Source: Chamaecrista fasciculata (lineage: Eukaryota; Streptophyta; Magnoliopsida; Fabales; Fabaceae). Taken from it: 64,000 nt of DNA. Made by a program: the position numbers and the translations under genes. The DNA lies in assembly GCA_003254925.1 (NCBI GenBank), contig QANZ01004381.1:1-64000 (forward strand). Direction: 5' to 3'. How positions within the stretch are numbered: the stretch's first letter is position 1; each line of letters begins with the position of its first letter. The notes beneath the pieces were generated by a model, which saw only the letters and a list, made by a program, of their open reading frames with translations, did no database searches and was not told the origin of the DNA. Positions 32,801 through 42,836 of the stretch are shown in pieces.

Positions 32801-35476
32801 ATGTTAGAAAAATTTGGGGACCTATTTGACTCGTTAGAAAAATTTGGGGACCTATTTGTCAATTTTCTAAATTTGGGGACCAATCTGTTAGCGAGTCAAT
32901 AATCCAGAGACCAATTTAGTAGTTTACTCGATTAAAAATATTTAGAGTATATTAATAATTTGGTCCATGAAATGTTTTTCAATTTAGTCCATAAAAGAAA
33001 ATTAAAAAATTGGCCAAAGTGCAATTTTGGTCCTTTATCTTTGGGTAGATTATAATCTAGCCTTTTATCTTTTGTTTTTTGTTACAATTTTGGTCTTACA
33101 AGTTTTCCAAAAGTTTCACTTTTTGGTTCTAATTGGGACCGTTAGCAAACGAAAAAGATACTATCACATTAATCAGCTGTGGGGACTTGGGACAAAACTT
33201 TTGAGAAACTTATAGGACCAAAATTACAAAAAGAAAATATAAATGGTTGGATTGTAACCTAACCCAAAAATAAAGAACCAAAATTACACTTTGGCCTATA
33301 AAATTTAATCTGAAAAGTATACAATTACAATCAATTTGATTATTTTATTAAGATTTCAATTGAAATTTAAGGATAGATGTAGTTTTTTAATATCTATTGT
33401 CAAGCGCAATTTCAACAAACTTTATAAGGTTAAATAGTAATTTTGATTTTCAAACTATGAGGTTAGTTTTATTTGGTCCTCAAACTAATTTTTGTTGCGT
33501 TTTAGTCCTCAAGCTTTCAGATTTATTTTTTTTGGTTTTTAAACATATATATTTGTTTCATTTTGGTCCTCAAACTTATAATAAGTGAATTGACAAAGAA
33601 AGAAAAATGTTCACTCTTTAAAAGAAAAATCAACTATGAATTTATTTTATTTTGGTCCTCAAACTAATAATAAGTGATTTGACAAAGAGGGAATGAAAAA
33701 TTTTCACTTATTGAAAGAAAAATTAGCCATAAATTTGTCTCCAATTTATAACTAAAATTAAAGTTCTTTCTCACTCTGCCAACTCACTTATTATGACATA
33801 TATGAGTGAGAAATAATTCATCTCAGTTGTCTAGGTTAAAAATAACAATAGAAACCAAATAAAATCACATCCTTGGGACCAAAATGAAATAAAACATAGT
33901 TTGAGGACCAAAATGAAACTAATCACATAGTTTGAGGACCAAATTGAAACTAATCTCATAGATTGAGGATCAAAATGACCATTTAACTAATTTTATAATC
34001 ACAATTTAGACTTGTCAATAAATTTCAGTAGTGTTAATATCAAAAGGATGAAATTGATTTTATGTAATTGCATCTTTTAAGGATTAACTCTTATAATTTT
34101 ATTTTTCATAAACTAAATTGATAAATTTATCATCTTTGACAAAAAATGCAGTATGCTTGTCGTAAAACCCTCGCGGATAGCCGACCCCGGGTTCGAGGAA
34201 GGTTTGCTAAAAATGATGAGTTTGGAGAAAATCATAGACCAGCTTCTAGTAATCATGAAGAAGAAGATGAAGAAGTAAGATTCCCAGTTCACATTCAATT
34301 TTGGTCTTTTTTTTTTTGGGTAAATTTCACTTTAGTACCCTGTTCTTTCAAAAGTGACACTTTGGTACCCTGTTTTTTCAAAAATATCATTTTGGTACCT
34401 TGTTCTTTCAAAAGTGACATTTTGGTACCCTGTTCTTTGGACCAAGTGACACTTTGGTACCCTGTTCTTTCACTATTTGTTACCCTATTCTATCTTTTTT
34501 AGGGTACCAAAGTGTCACTTGGTCTAAAGAACAGAGTACCAAAATGTCACTTCTGAAAGAACAGGGTACCAAAATGACATTTTTGAAAGAACAGGGTACC
34601 AAAGTGTCACTTTTGAAAGAACAGGGTACCAAGGTGGAATTGGTCTATAAAACAGGGTACCAAAGTGGAATTTACCTTTTTTTTTGTGGTCATATATATA
34701 GTTTTTCACTTCATTGATTTTTAACAGTTTAACGTGACCAACTATTAACACTTAATATGCATGCTTTAGAATTTAGGTTAGTAAACAATGCAAAATTAGC
34801 CAATAGAGTGAAAACACTCAAAAATATGATATAAATGATTGTATAAATTGGTATGAAAAAAGATATTTAAAGTCCTAATGTCTAATGTTCTTGTATTTCG
34901 TTTACTGTTTTTTCTTATTCACCAAAAAAAAAATAATTAATAACATTTGATTTGCCGTAAGTTTGGTAAATATTTCTAAAGTATAAAACGAAATTATAAA
35001 TTGGATGAACCAAGTAATACTAATAGAGTTATAGAGTAACTCAATCATAAAGCATTTAACAAAACATTCTAGCTAATAAAGGTTGGCCCAGTTGGTAAGG
35101 AGATAACTCATAACCCACAAGGTCGTGAGTTCGAATCCCACTGCCGATGTGAGGATCATAGAGCCTTGAGGCCTGCCCTGGCCTTGGTGAGTTCCCGGGG
35201 CCCAACTCACCTAAACTTTTTTCTACCAAAAAAACAAAACATTCTCAACTTGCATAAGCTTAGATAGAAAGTCCATTAGCACATTTTTTTTCTCTTTACA
35301 ATTATTCTCTTGCATAATTCCCTAATCCTATATGTATTTCCAATTCTTTTTTGTATGTACTTGCACAGGTAGTTGTGAAAGAAGAAGATGATATGGTTGA
35401 TTCCTCAGATATCTTTGCCTATATTAGTGGGGTGAATTCCTTCAAATGCAACCAATCCATCCAATCTTGGATTTAA
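26078..35476 (+). CDS. CCT-motif family protein (five exons, 398 codons)
   Basis: Exons, all joined in phase 0 with GT-AG borders: 26078-26158, 29895-30590, 32387-32575, 34152-34274, 35369-35476 (TAA). Exon 1 gives a Ser/Pro-rich start. Exon 2 carries SPISARILELCDSELFPEAL, Asn- and Pro-rich stretches (run of 8 Pro) and CPDSIQRVFNTPDLQ. Exon 3 ends, and exon 4 starts, the CCT domain: KEKIDRYMKKRNERNFNKKI joined to YACRKTLADSRPRVRGRFAK (about residues 303-345). An acidic C-terminal tail follows. CCT domains mediate nuclear localisation and binding to NF-Y/DNA, so the protein is probably a nuclear transcriptional regulator. No B-box or response-regulator domain is seen, which places it with single-CCT (CMF) proteins, reminiscent of the Arabidopsis At2g33350/At4g27900 group (from memory). 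In-frame ATGs at 26051 and 26057 could extend the N-terminus by up to 9 residues. No frame damage. Confidence 0.9.
27100..27325. repeat. Degenerate palindromic MITE-like repeat, intron 1
   Basis: The two halves mirror each other: GGATTACTGAACTCATAACTTAATC... against ...GGATTAAGTTGTTAACTCGATAATCTTTT. No coding. Ends not fixed; decayed. Confidence 0.45.
27540..27845. mobile_element. Palindromic MULE-type MITE, intron 1
   Basis: Its ends GGTCAAAGTACAAATTTG and ATTTATACTTTGACC are inverted repeats. Flanks TATATAATT (27531-27539) and TATAAAATT (27846-27854) form a 9-bp duplication with one mismatch. Nine-bp duplications are typical of Mutator-like elements. Confidence 0.65.
28657..29587. mobile_element. 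931-bp near-complete palindrome with 9-bp target duplication, intron 1
   Basis: The left half (GTACAAAGTGCAAATTTAG...) is mirrored by the right half (...CTAATTCACATTTGGCC) almost to the centre near 29110-29140. The arms are roughly 440 bp. It is flanked by a perfect AAAAGAATA (28648-28656 and 29588-29596), the 9-bp duplication of a MULE. No coding frame. A transcript through intron 1 could fold into a very long hairpin. Confidence 0.75.
30606..30765. mobile_element. Short palindromic MITE just after exon 2, intron 2
   Basis: Ends GAGTAAACTAACAATTTGGTCC and GGACCAAATTGTTATTTACTC are inverted repeats, the same end type as 32019-32296. The element begins 15 bp after the exon 2 splice donor. Flanks (ATCATGATCAT / ATCATCATCAT) are similar but simple in sequence, so the duplication is uncertain. 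Confidence 0.6.
31630..31990. repeat. Decayed palindromic repeat, intron 2
   Basis: The halves mirror loosely: TTCTAACCTAAACAGCTGAGATACATCATTT against ATGGTTCATCTAATCTATCCAGGTTAGAA. Related to 33640-33930. No coding. Confidence 0.4.
32019..32296. mobile_element. Palindromic MULE-type MITE, intron 2, upstream of exon 3
   Basis: Ends GAGTAAATTACTAAATTGG and CCAATTTGGTAGTTTACTC. Perfect 9-bp duplication TTTGAGAAT at 32010-32018 and 32297-32305. The interior is an almost continuous inverted repeat of GGTCCCCGAATTT...-type motifs. The right end is 90 bp before exon 3. Confidence 0.8.
32655..32930. mobile_element. Second copy of the same palindromic MITE, intron 3, downstream of exon 3
   Basis: Ends GAGTAAACTACCAAATTGG and CCAATTTAGTAGTTTACTC. 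Perfect 9-bp duplication ATTAAAAAT at 32646-32654 and 32931-32939. Sequence is close to 32019-32296. It begins 79 bp after exon 3. Confidence 0.8.
33012..33296. mobile_element. Palindromic MULE-type MITE, intron 3
   Basis: Ends GGCCAAAGTGCAATTTTGG and CCAAAATTACACTTTGGCC. Flanks TAAAAAATT / TATAAAATT give a 9-bp duplication with one mismatch. Same end family as 27540-27845 and as other partial copies at 37741 and 50326. Confidence 0.65.
33425..33981. repeat. Palindromic repeat, intron 3
   Basis: GGTTAAATAGTAATTTTGATTTTC... is mirrored by ...GATCAAAATGACCATTTAAC, with GGTCCTCAAAC / GTTTGAGGACC units between. The target duplication is unclear. Confidence 0.55.
34318..34676. mobile_element. Palindromic MITE with GGGTACCAAAGTG units, intron 4
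   Basis: Ends GGGTAAATTTCACTTTAGTACC and GGTACCAAAGTGGAATTTACC. The interior holds repeated ACTTTGGTACCCTGTTCTTT units on the left and their complements on the right, so it folds on itself. It sits in a poly-T stretch, so the target duplication cannot be judged. It starts 44 bp after exon 4. Confidence 0.65.
35071..35232 (+). mobile_element. tRNA-derived SINE, intron 4
   Basis: 162 bp flanked by a perfect 13-bp duplication AACAAAACATTCT (35058-35070, 35233-35245). It holds a pol III A box TGGCCCAGTTGG (35084-35095) and a B box GAGTTCGAATCC (35127-35138) spaced as in a tRNA, then a unique body and an A-rich 3' end. The A-tail plus target duplication show retrotransposition by a LINE. It lies 136 bp before exon 5. 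Confidence 0.9.
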
Positions 35477-35501
35477 CTTAGTAGTTTTATAACTCTATCT
35501 T

Positions 35502-35534
<33 letters not shown>

Positions 35535-36235
35535 TTTGCAAGGCCCTACCAATCTTGAGTTAATAATTGGGGTCATGATACTATATGCCAATAAGTGAGC
35601 CAACAATATATACATATATAAAAATTAAAGCAAGCAACTGTATACAATTTTGCAGATACTCTATATTTTACCCTTTCTGCCATTACATGTACCTATAGAG
35701 GCTGAAAGTCACAAGTTGCATTAACTTTAAAGAAATTTTTGTTATCTATATAGGATCTATAAGTACATTTCTTAAGACTATTAATTACACTTTACACGGC
35801 CTACATATATTGTAGCAAATTTATATCGAATGGCACGAAGGCATGGCTTTTGGGTCTGTTACAAAGAAGCAGCACTCTTTCTTTTTTTTCTTTTTTTTTT
35901 TCCTAAATTACACAAAAACCCTTAAGTTTTGGGTTGAGGGCAAAACACACTCTTGAGTCTCAAAACTTGATAGACGGCTCTTTAAATTTTTAATTTTGTT
36001 CACTTAAGTATTCTAAATTACTTCATTCTTTTTAAAAGTTCAGGGTCTTAACTGAACAAAATTAAAAACTTAGAGAGTTAATTTATCAAGTTTTAAAATT
36101 GAAGAATACTATACCAACGAAATTTAAAACTCAAAGGATTTATTTATATATAGGGTACCCAAAACACAATGGGTTTAAATACAAGTTAGTTCTTTTTTCG
36201 GTTTCCTTTTGGGCATTTTACTACTTGTAATCAAT
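35477..36235. other. 3' flank of the CCT gene, no further gene
   Basis: AT-rich, beginning with a (CT)n(AT)n stretch (35502-35535) that may be 3'UTR. A weak palindrome (35911-36140) is present. No clear polyadenylation site was chosen. Confidence 0.35.
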
Positions 36236-36243
36236 TCTCCAGT

Positions 36244-36421
36244 CAATGACGGAGCCAGAAATGTTAACAAGGGGGGCCAGAAATTTTTTTTTAACACTAA
36301 AGGGGGGCCGTTGGGATTATAATGCATACAATTAAATTATATTAGGACTAATTTATAATAACTACTAAAATTTTGGGGAGGGACCGTGGCCCCCACCAGC
36401 CCCCCCCTATCTCCGTGCCTG
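36244..36421. mobile_element. Short hAT-type MITE
   Basis: Ends CAATGACGGAGCCAGA and CTCCGTGCCTG form imperfect inverted repeats of the common C-A-n-n-G-n-CGGAG type. Flanks TCTCCAGT / TCTCCAAT (36236-36243, 36422-36429) are an 8-bp duplication with one mismatch, the hAT signature. The interior has G-rich and C-rich runs (GGGGGGCC, GGCCCCC). Confidence 0.7.
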
Positions 36422-36429
36422 TCTCCAAT

Positions 36430-37740
36430 GGAGACCAACAAAAGCCTAGGATCAATAATTATATTTTCATAATTAATCACATTATTAGCTCAAATGTTAC
36501 TTAGGAGACATTTGATAAGCGGATTTAAAAAAATAATTCTAAGAATATGAGCCCTATAGAATAAGTTAATCCCGTGTTTTGTACATAAATTAAAAAAATA
36601 CGAGAATATTGTATTCCTGAGAATAACTTAATCACAACTTAATCACATGAAATGTGAATTTTTTTTTTTTTCAGTTAACCTATGAGTATCTTCTGCCTAT
36701 CCGTGTAACAGTCTAGATGAAGACTAATCCCATTGAGACCTCAATAACGGAACAATTAGAGTCCTCCCAACAATATCGACTCTAGAGATTAAATTTAGGT
36801 CATTTCACCTAGGATGTAGTAGCTCGACAACTACTGGCCAAACACTTGTTGGGTGAAATCTGAATTTTTTATTACCAAAGAAGAGGTGAGATTACTCCAT
36901 TCTCATAGGACTAGATTATTTTAATATAGTCAATTAATTAGATTAATATTTAATGAAATTTGAATTATATTTAAATTTCATTTGTGTTAAATTTCTTTAT
37001 AAATTATTTATTATTATTGTAAACTATTTATTTTAATTAGATACTATTATGTTTTTGTGTTTATTTTTCGAGTACGCTTAATTATTTATCATTATTATAA
37101 TTATGATAGAATTATGAATTTTGAAACTTAAATTATATTTAAATAACAAAAGATAAATTATCCTCTCTTTTTTAAGTTTAAGAATTTAATGATATATTTA
37201 GAAACTTATTATATATTTGCAAATATTGAAGTTGAACCAAACATAATAATAGAACGATCCTAACATATTTTACAATGCTTTCAAGAATATTTTAAGTCAT
37301 CCAACCAAATTTTTAAATATTTTCGGAAATTGCTTCCTAAAAATAATGTGATTTTGAAAATTATGGTTTCCCAAAATGAAAAACTACTCCTGTACCAAAT
37401 ATGCCCCTTTAATTATTATGAAAAAATGGAAAGAGAAATATTAAAACGCCAGTAAATACACATGTATTACTATATGATGAAATTTGGTGAAAAATTTATG
37501 GTAATTTACTATAAAATGCAGTGCTTAAAGATCTTTTTAAGATATGTTCATTTAATTTCTACCGAATCATTCTCATTTTTAATTTTTTATTTATATTTAC
37601 CAAAGTAATTTATCTCATAATGTATCTCATTACCACCTACATTTCTCAATTTCATTTATTATCAATTTTTTATTTTAAATTTAAATCATGCTAAAAATTT
37701 TAATATAAGATATTAAGTTGATCTAATACACTTGATTTAA
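36430..37740. other. AT-rich intergenic DNA with decayed repeats
   Basis: No coding frame. About 36500-37410 resembles a decayed MITE whose ends carry GAGACATTTGATAAGCGG and GTACCAAATATGCCCC, similar in style to 41966-42686. 36680-36850 shares a segment with 52030-52170 (GTCGACTCTAGAGA-type), a dispersed repeat possibly of SINE origin. Confidence 0.35.
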
Positions 37741-38590
37741 GGCCAAAGTGCAATTTGATCTTTTATCATTGAAGTATGTTGCACTCGAGTAATTTACTTT
37801 TTTTTGTTACAATTTTGGTCCTTCAAATTTTTAAAAAATTTCACTATGTAGTCCCAACGATTGAATTTGATCATATATTTTTTGTATTAAGTTTGAATGT
37901 GACAAGATCTTGTGCTATATGTTATTTTTTACGAGTCTTTTTTTTTTTATATAGTTGAGACCGTCAACAAACAAGGTAAAATTTGGCTTTAGAAGTTGGT
38001 TGCTTATTTCATAATCAAATGGAAAAATTTGGTCATATCTTTCTTGTTTTGAGTTTGATTACAACAAGTTCAGAGCTATGATTACTCTTAATAAGTCATT
38101 TTAATACTCAATTGGGACCGTCAACAAATGAGGTTAAATTTGGTTGGAAAGTGATTTTGGAACTAAAAAGTGAAAAATCATAGAAAACCACTTTTGGATA
38201 TGATTTGACCTCATTTATTGATGGTCTCAACTTGGAAGAAAAATGATTTATTATCAAGAGTAACACATAGATCCAAACTCGTTGCAATTGGACTTGAAAC
38301 AAGAGAGATATGACCAACTTTACTTGTTTGACTGTGAAAAGATAAATCTACTTTTGGAGCCCAATTCGACCTTGTTTGTTGACAGCCCCAACTGGAAAGA
38401 ATGGACTTATCAAAAGCAACATGTAGCTCAAGACTCGTCATATTCGAATTTGAAATGAAAGAGATATGGGCAGACCTATGTTGGAACCAAGGAGTGAAAC
38501 TTTTAGGGGAGTTAAAGGACCAAAATTGAAACAAACAAAAAATAAAGAAATGGCTAGATTGCAACCAATGTTACTCCAAAGATAAGTGAT
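37741..38590. repeat. Large decayed palindrome starting GGCCAAAGTGCAATTTGATC
   Basis: The left half contains GACCGTCAACAAACAAGGT and GAGTTTGATTACAACAAGTTC; the right half contains their rough complements. The left end matches the 33012-33296 family; the right end is degenerate. A similar body occurs at 57660-58150. No coding. Confidence 0.5.
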
Positions 38591-40010
38591 CGAGCACTTG
38601 TCACAAGTGTTATCAAATATATACTAGATAATATAGGTACCATAGTGGCACAACATAGGTCGTCTCTTAATTGAAGCCTCGAATATGGAACCTCGATAAG
38701 CAAAGCAACTTAGCAAATTGGGAGTTGAGTCAGGCAATTTATCCAACACCTAGCAGGCAACTAAAACTAAACATAAAGAGAAACAATATTTTTAGGTTTT
38801 TGATATATGAAAAGATAATAAACAAAAACGATAAAGATAGCTAGGGAAGCCGTATGGAATAAATATGCACGAAGATAAGAATGAATTGGCTATCATAGCA
38901 CATAAAAGATGTCGGAAATTCTCACAAGCAACCATTTCAACATTTGTCATGTAAACACATGAACATAGGTTAGCTAATTCGACTAATTAGTCCTTAAACA
39001 AGTAAACTAATTTACTCGATTATCTAACGCTCAAATTATGATGGTGGAATCGGAATCACAAGTTAGTTCACTAGGTGTTGGATAAATTGCTTGACTAAAA
39101 ATATTGTTTCTCTGTATGCTTGACTCGGAATCACAAGATCACTGTAATCATAATAGCTTAAGTAATTAAAACTACAAGTCAAATATGAATCAAGTTCAAG
39201 TTCAAACACACAATTCTAATTCTCAATCCCAAGTTACATTAAGAAAATACAATCAACTAACAATTTAGACAATCAAATCCTAATAAAATTGGGAAGAGAC
39301 TAGAATCTCCCTAAATAGGTAGAATCGGTGCTCAAGCTACGTCATCCTCCTTTTGAGCAACAAGAAGCACCAGCTCAAGCTCCCAACCAAGAGATTCAAC
39401 TATGACAACAAGGGTTTGTGTTGAGAAAAGTGAAGATGAAGTGGAGAGAACTTGTGTGAATGATTATGGATGACTGAAAACTTATTAAATTAGCTCAAGA
39501 AACTATTAATGTGAGTTGTTATTAAATTACACTTTGGTACCCTGTGGTTTGACCCTATTTCACTTTGGTACCCTGTGGTTTGAAACCTGACACTTTGGTA
39601 CCCTGAAGTATTCTCCATTAACACTTTGGTGCCCTTTGGAGCTATTTTGTAATTTTAACCATAACAAATTTTGCAAAAATTACATATTGACCCCAAAAAG
39701 TTTTTATAGTTTCCATTTTAGTCCCTAGATAATATGTATCCAGGGACCTATTTGTAATTTTTTGAAATTTTTTGGGGTCAATATGTAATTTTTGAAAAAT
39801 TTGTTATGGTTAAAATTACAAAATAGCTCCAAAGGGTACCAAAGTGTTAATGGAGAATACCACAGGGTACCAAAGTGTAATTTACCCTAAAAGAATTGAA
39901 GCTTGAGCCTCCTTTTGCACCAAGCCCACGTTTCTTTTCACTTCACAATGTTAACACTTAACACACAACAACTCACATTAATAGTTTAATACACTCATGA
40001 CTCATCAATT
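38591..40010. repeat. LTR-like AT-rich repeat with a nested palindromic MITE
   Basis: No coding frame. The style (CAAGTTCAAG..., GAAAAGTGAAGATGAAG...) resembles the dispersed repeats at 23816 and 50510. At 39526-39889 a palindrome (AAATTACACTTTGGTACCCTG ... CAGGGTACCAAAGTGTAATTT) with internal inverted ATTTTGTAATTTTAACCATAACAAATTTT interrupts it. On either side, AACTATTAATGTGAGTTGTT and AACAACTCACATTAATAGTTT are themselves inverted repeats. Confidence 0.45.
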
Positions 40011-40614
40011 AGCCCCATGTTTCATCATCATCACCATCTTCTTCTTTCTTGCAGCGCTGTTTGGGAAACTAGTAAGGGATTTTGGGTTTGAAATGGAAAG
40101 AACATTATGAACGAAATTCATGGGATTATGAGAATCAATTTCACACATTCAAAAATCTGAGAGTGAAAAGCACCAAAGGGTTAGCTTGTTTTCTTATCTC
40201 TCGGTTGCCATCTTGTTTTTCTTTCTTTTAATTTACATGGGTTTCGTTTGATTTTGTGAGTAAATATGAAATTTCGGGCTGGTGTGATGTGAATTCATGG
40301 ATTAGGTTTGAGGGACAATGGAGAAATACTCCAAATGCGTTCCGAATTTGAGAAATTTCTCATGATTTCATATAAAGCCTCCGTCTTTTTTTTTTTTTTT
40401 AATTTCTTTCTTCTTTCTATTTTCATTTTTCTTTTCATTTGTTTTTGAAATAAAAAACAAGAAAACATTTTTTTTTGTCTTTCTTTGTCTTAATTCTTTT
40501 TTCATCTCTTATTTTTTATGAAAAAATTAAACAAAATCAGATTTAAAAGAAAAAAATTTTGAGCAAAGTGGAATTGATTTCAAAATTCTTCATGATTAAA
40601 ATTGAACACAATCA
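40011..40614. other. Intergenic, no gene seen
   Basis: AT-rich with poly-T runs (40388-40402). No supported coding frame or clear repeat boundary. Confidence 0.4.
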
Positions 40615-40624
40615 ATTTTCAAAA

Positions 40625-41869
40625 GAGCAAACCCCCTTTTTGGTCCCTCAATTGTTACTGAGTCGAGGAATCGGTCCCTCAATTGTGGGAAACTACAACT
40701 CAGTCCCTCAATTGTACAATTCCGTTAACGTTTTGGTCCCTCACGTCTGGTCCGTTAGTGATAGAGGTGTTAAGTGATGACGTGTCACCGTTATCTGCTT
40801 AGGTGGCCGTTAAATGCTTGGCTGAGGGACCAAATCCTCGACTCAGTAACAATTGAGGGACCAAACAGGGGGTTTGCTCAAATTAGATTCTTCCTCTTCT
40901 TCTTCATCTTCTTCTTCAACTTCCTTCCCAGAATCTGATTATTCCTCTTCTTCTTCTTCGATTTCTCCTTCCAACTTCCATTAATACTACTAATCTTAAC
41001 TTGAACCCCTCTATTATTATTCAACTCACACATTCATCTTCTACCTATAAATACCTCAATATCCCTTATAATTCGTACTGCATATTTCATTCACATTCAA
41101 CAATCTTCAATAATCAACATTTAATCTGATTTCTACTCAAAAATGAGCTAGGCACACATCGTACCAGATTATGGACTCTGTTGTGTTGGGGCAGAGGCAT
41201 CGAACCTTCTTGTTGAATCTCATCGCGAAAACGGTGTCGTTGAAGCTCGGAAACGAGGGTTTCAGAAGAGGAAGCTTCGAGAACGACGATGACAATGTCA
41301 TTTTGGTGTGGTAGTGGAGGAATCTTGTGGTGGTTGTGTTATCGAAGGAAGCTGGACTTGTGGCGTAGGGTCTTGGCGATGACGAAGGATGCGTTTGGGT
41401 GTTTAGGTTTTGCTGTGAGAAGAACGTTGGTGGTTTGGCCTGGTGTGATTAAATCGAAGATGGGAGGAGAAATCGAAGAAGAAGAGGAGGAATCAGATTC
41501 TGGGAAGGAAGTTGAAGAAGAAGATGAAGAAGAGGAGAGTGTGAAAATTTCATAATGGCCCTTGGTGTTTTTTGTGTTTCTGATGTTGTAATGTTACAAT
41601 ATGTTGCATACAAGTCCTTTTTTATGAGGTGTAAAATGAAAAATGAGTAGGATATATAATTTGGATGCAAACTCAGCAGATAACAGCCACCTAAGCAGAT
41701 AACGGTGACACGTCATCATATAACACCTCTATCACTAACGGACCAAACGTGAGGGACTAAAACGTAAACGGGATTGTACAATTGAGGGACTGAGTTGTAG
41801 TTTCCCACAATTGAGGGACCGATTCCTCGACTCAGTAACAATTGAGGGACCAAAAAGGGGGTTTGCTCA
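40625..41869. mobile_element. Pack-MULE-like element with ~200-bp inverted termini
   Basis: The termini GAGCAAACCCCC... and ...GGGGGTTTGCTC are inverted repeats that match over about 200 bp (CAATTGTTACTGAGTCGAGGA and so on). The whole 1245 bp is flanked by a 9-bp duplication TTTTCAAAA (40616-40624, 41870-41878). The left terminus is itself a 253-bp palindrome ending at 40878 with no duplication of its own. Inside the termini a second inverted pair occurs (TTCTTCTTCGATTTCTCC at about 40943, and its complement near 41467). Between them lie a TATA-like CCTATAAATACC (41045) and a higher-GC gene-like segment (41147-41556). Confidence 0.7.
41147..41556 (+). pseudogene. Gene-like segment carried inside the Pack-MULE-like element
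   Basis: Higher GC and codon-like composition than the surroundings. Candidate frames include ATG 41172 (MDSVVLGQRHRTFLLNLIAK..., stop after 47 codons) and an open frame 41289-41555 (MTMSFWCGSGGILWWLCYRR..., ending in an acidic Glu/Asp tail). The acidic tail is encoded by the internal inverted repeat, so it may be an artefact. I do not recognise the protein. It is most simply a fragment of a host gene picked up by the element. Confidence 0.35.
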
Positions 41870-41944
41870 TTTTCAAAACTAGTTTTTATCATGACTTTTT
41901 CTAAAATAAATTTCAATTTTCTCTTAAAAAAGAATAATGATTTT

Positions 41945-42797
41945 TTTTTTCAAACTACGTAAACTTTGGGAGGTGTTTGGGACACGGATTGAAAAAATAA
42001 TCCCGCGTTTGGTACGCGGATTGGAAAATTAGTCCCGGGAATATTGTATTCCCAGGAATAACATAATTTCCTAAAATAGCTATTTTTTAATCCCACCCTA
42101 GGGGTGTGATTAGTCTAATCCCATGACATGGGATTATTTTTTCATTCAAAATAACTTTATTACCCCTAATTAATTTTCCCTAATTAATTCTTTTTCTACA
42201 AAACCTTGTCACTTTTCATCTTTGTCATTGTACAACTCTCTGTCGCCTTGAAGTGCAGAATAAATTTATTCGGTTTGCCACTTTTTTACAGTGAGACTTT
42301 TATAGAAAATTTTATTATGTTGACAATTATGGACATTGTGCTATGAAATAGTATTTTTCTCTGTTAATGTTATTTAAAAATTTTAATTATGATATAATTA
42401 TTTTTTTGTGATATATAGTATTTTTCTCATAAATTATTTTGAAGAATTTTTACATTTGGTAAAGTAGTTGATAATAAAAAAGTCAAGGGCATATTTGTAA
42501 AAGTATTAAACATTCCCAGGAATATCAAAGTTGAACCAAACACAAGATTGTAACAATCCTGGGAATATTGCAAAATAATCCTAGGATTATTTTAACTCAT
42601 CTAAACAGACATTTTTATAATCTTGGGAATCTTATTCAATGTGATTCCCGGGAATGAAAAAATAATTCATGTACCAAACGCCCCCTTGATTCATTAATCG
42701 AGTATGTAGGCCTTAGACTTGCCTATATCAAGCTTAATCTTTGTAAATATTTTTTTTTCTTATTTTATATTATTTTTATTTTATTTTATCTCTTTTC
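41945..42797. repeat. Probable Harbinger/Tourist-style MITE and AT-rich flank
   Basis: GGGAGGTGTTTGGGACACGGATT (41968) and the complement of GTACCAAACGCCCCC (ends at 42685) are imperfect inverted ends, with repeated CCCGGGAAT / ATTCCCGGG motifs inside. The target duplication is not clear. No coding; plain AT-rich sequence to the LINE. Confidence 0.45.
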
Positions 42798-42836
42798 TGG
42801 ATGATTAATTTTTTTTTTTTGATACACCAGAATCAT

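Noticed and set aside
35084..35138. Possible tRNA gene
   Set aside because: A and B boxes are present but there is no cloverleaf, and the 13-bp duplication plus tail show a SINE.
41289..41555. 88-codon frame as a functional host gene
   Set aside because: It sits inside a duplication-flanked MULE, its acidic tail is part of an inverted repeat, and no domain is recognised; kept only as a captured fragment.
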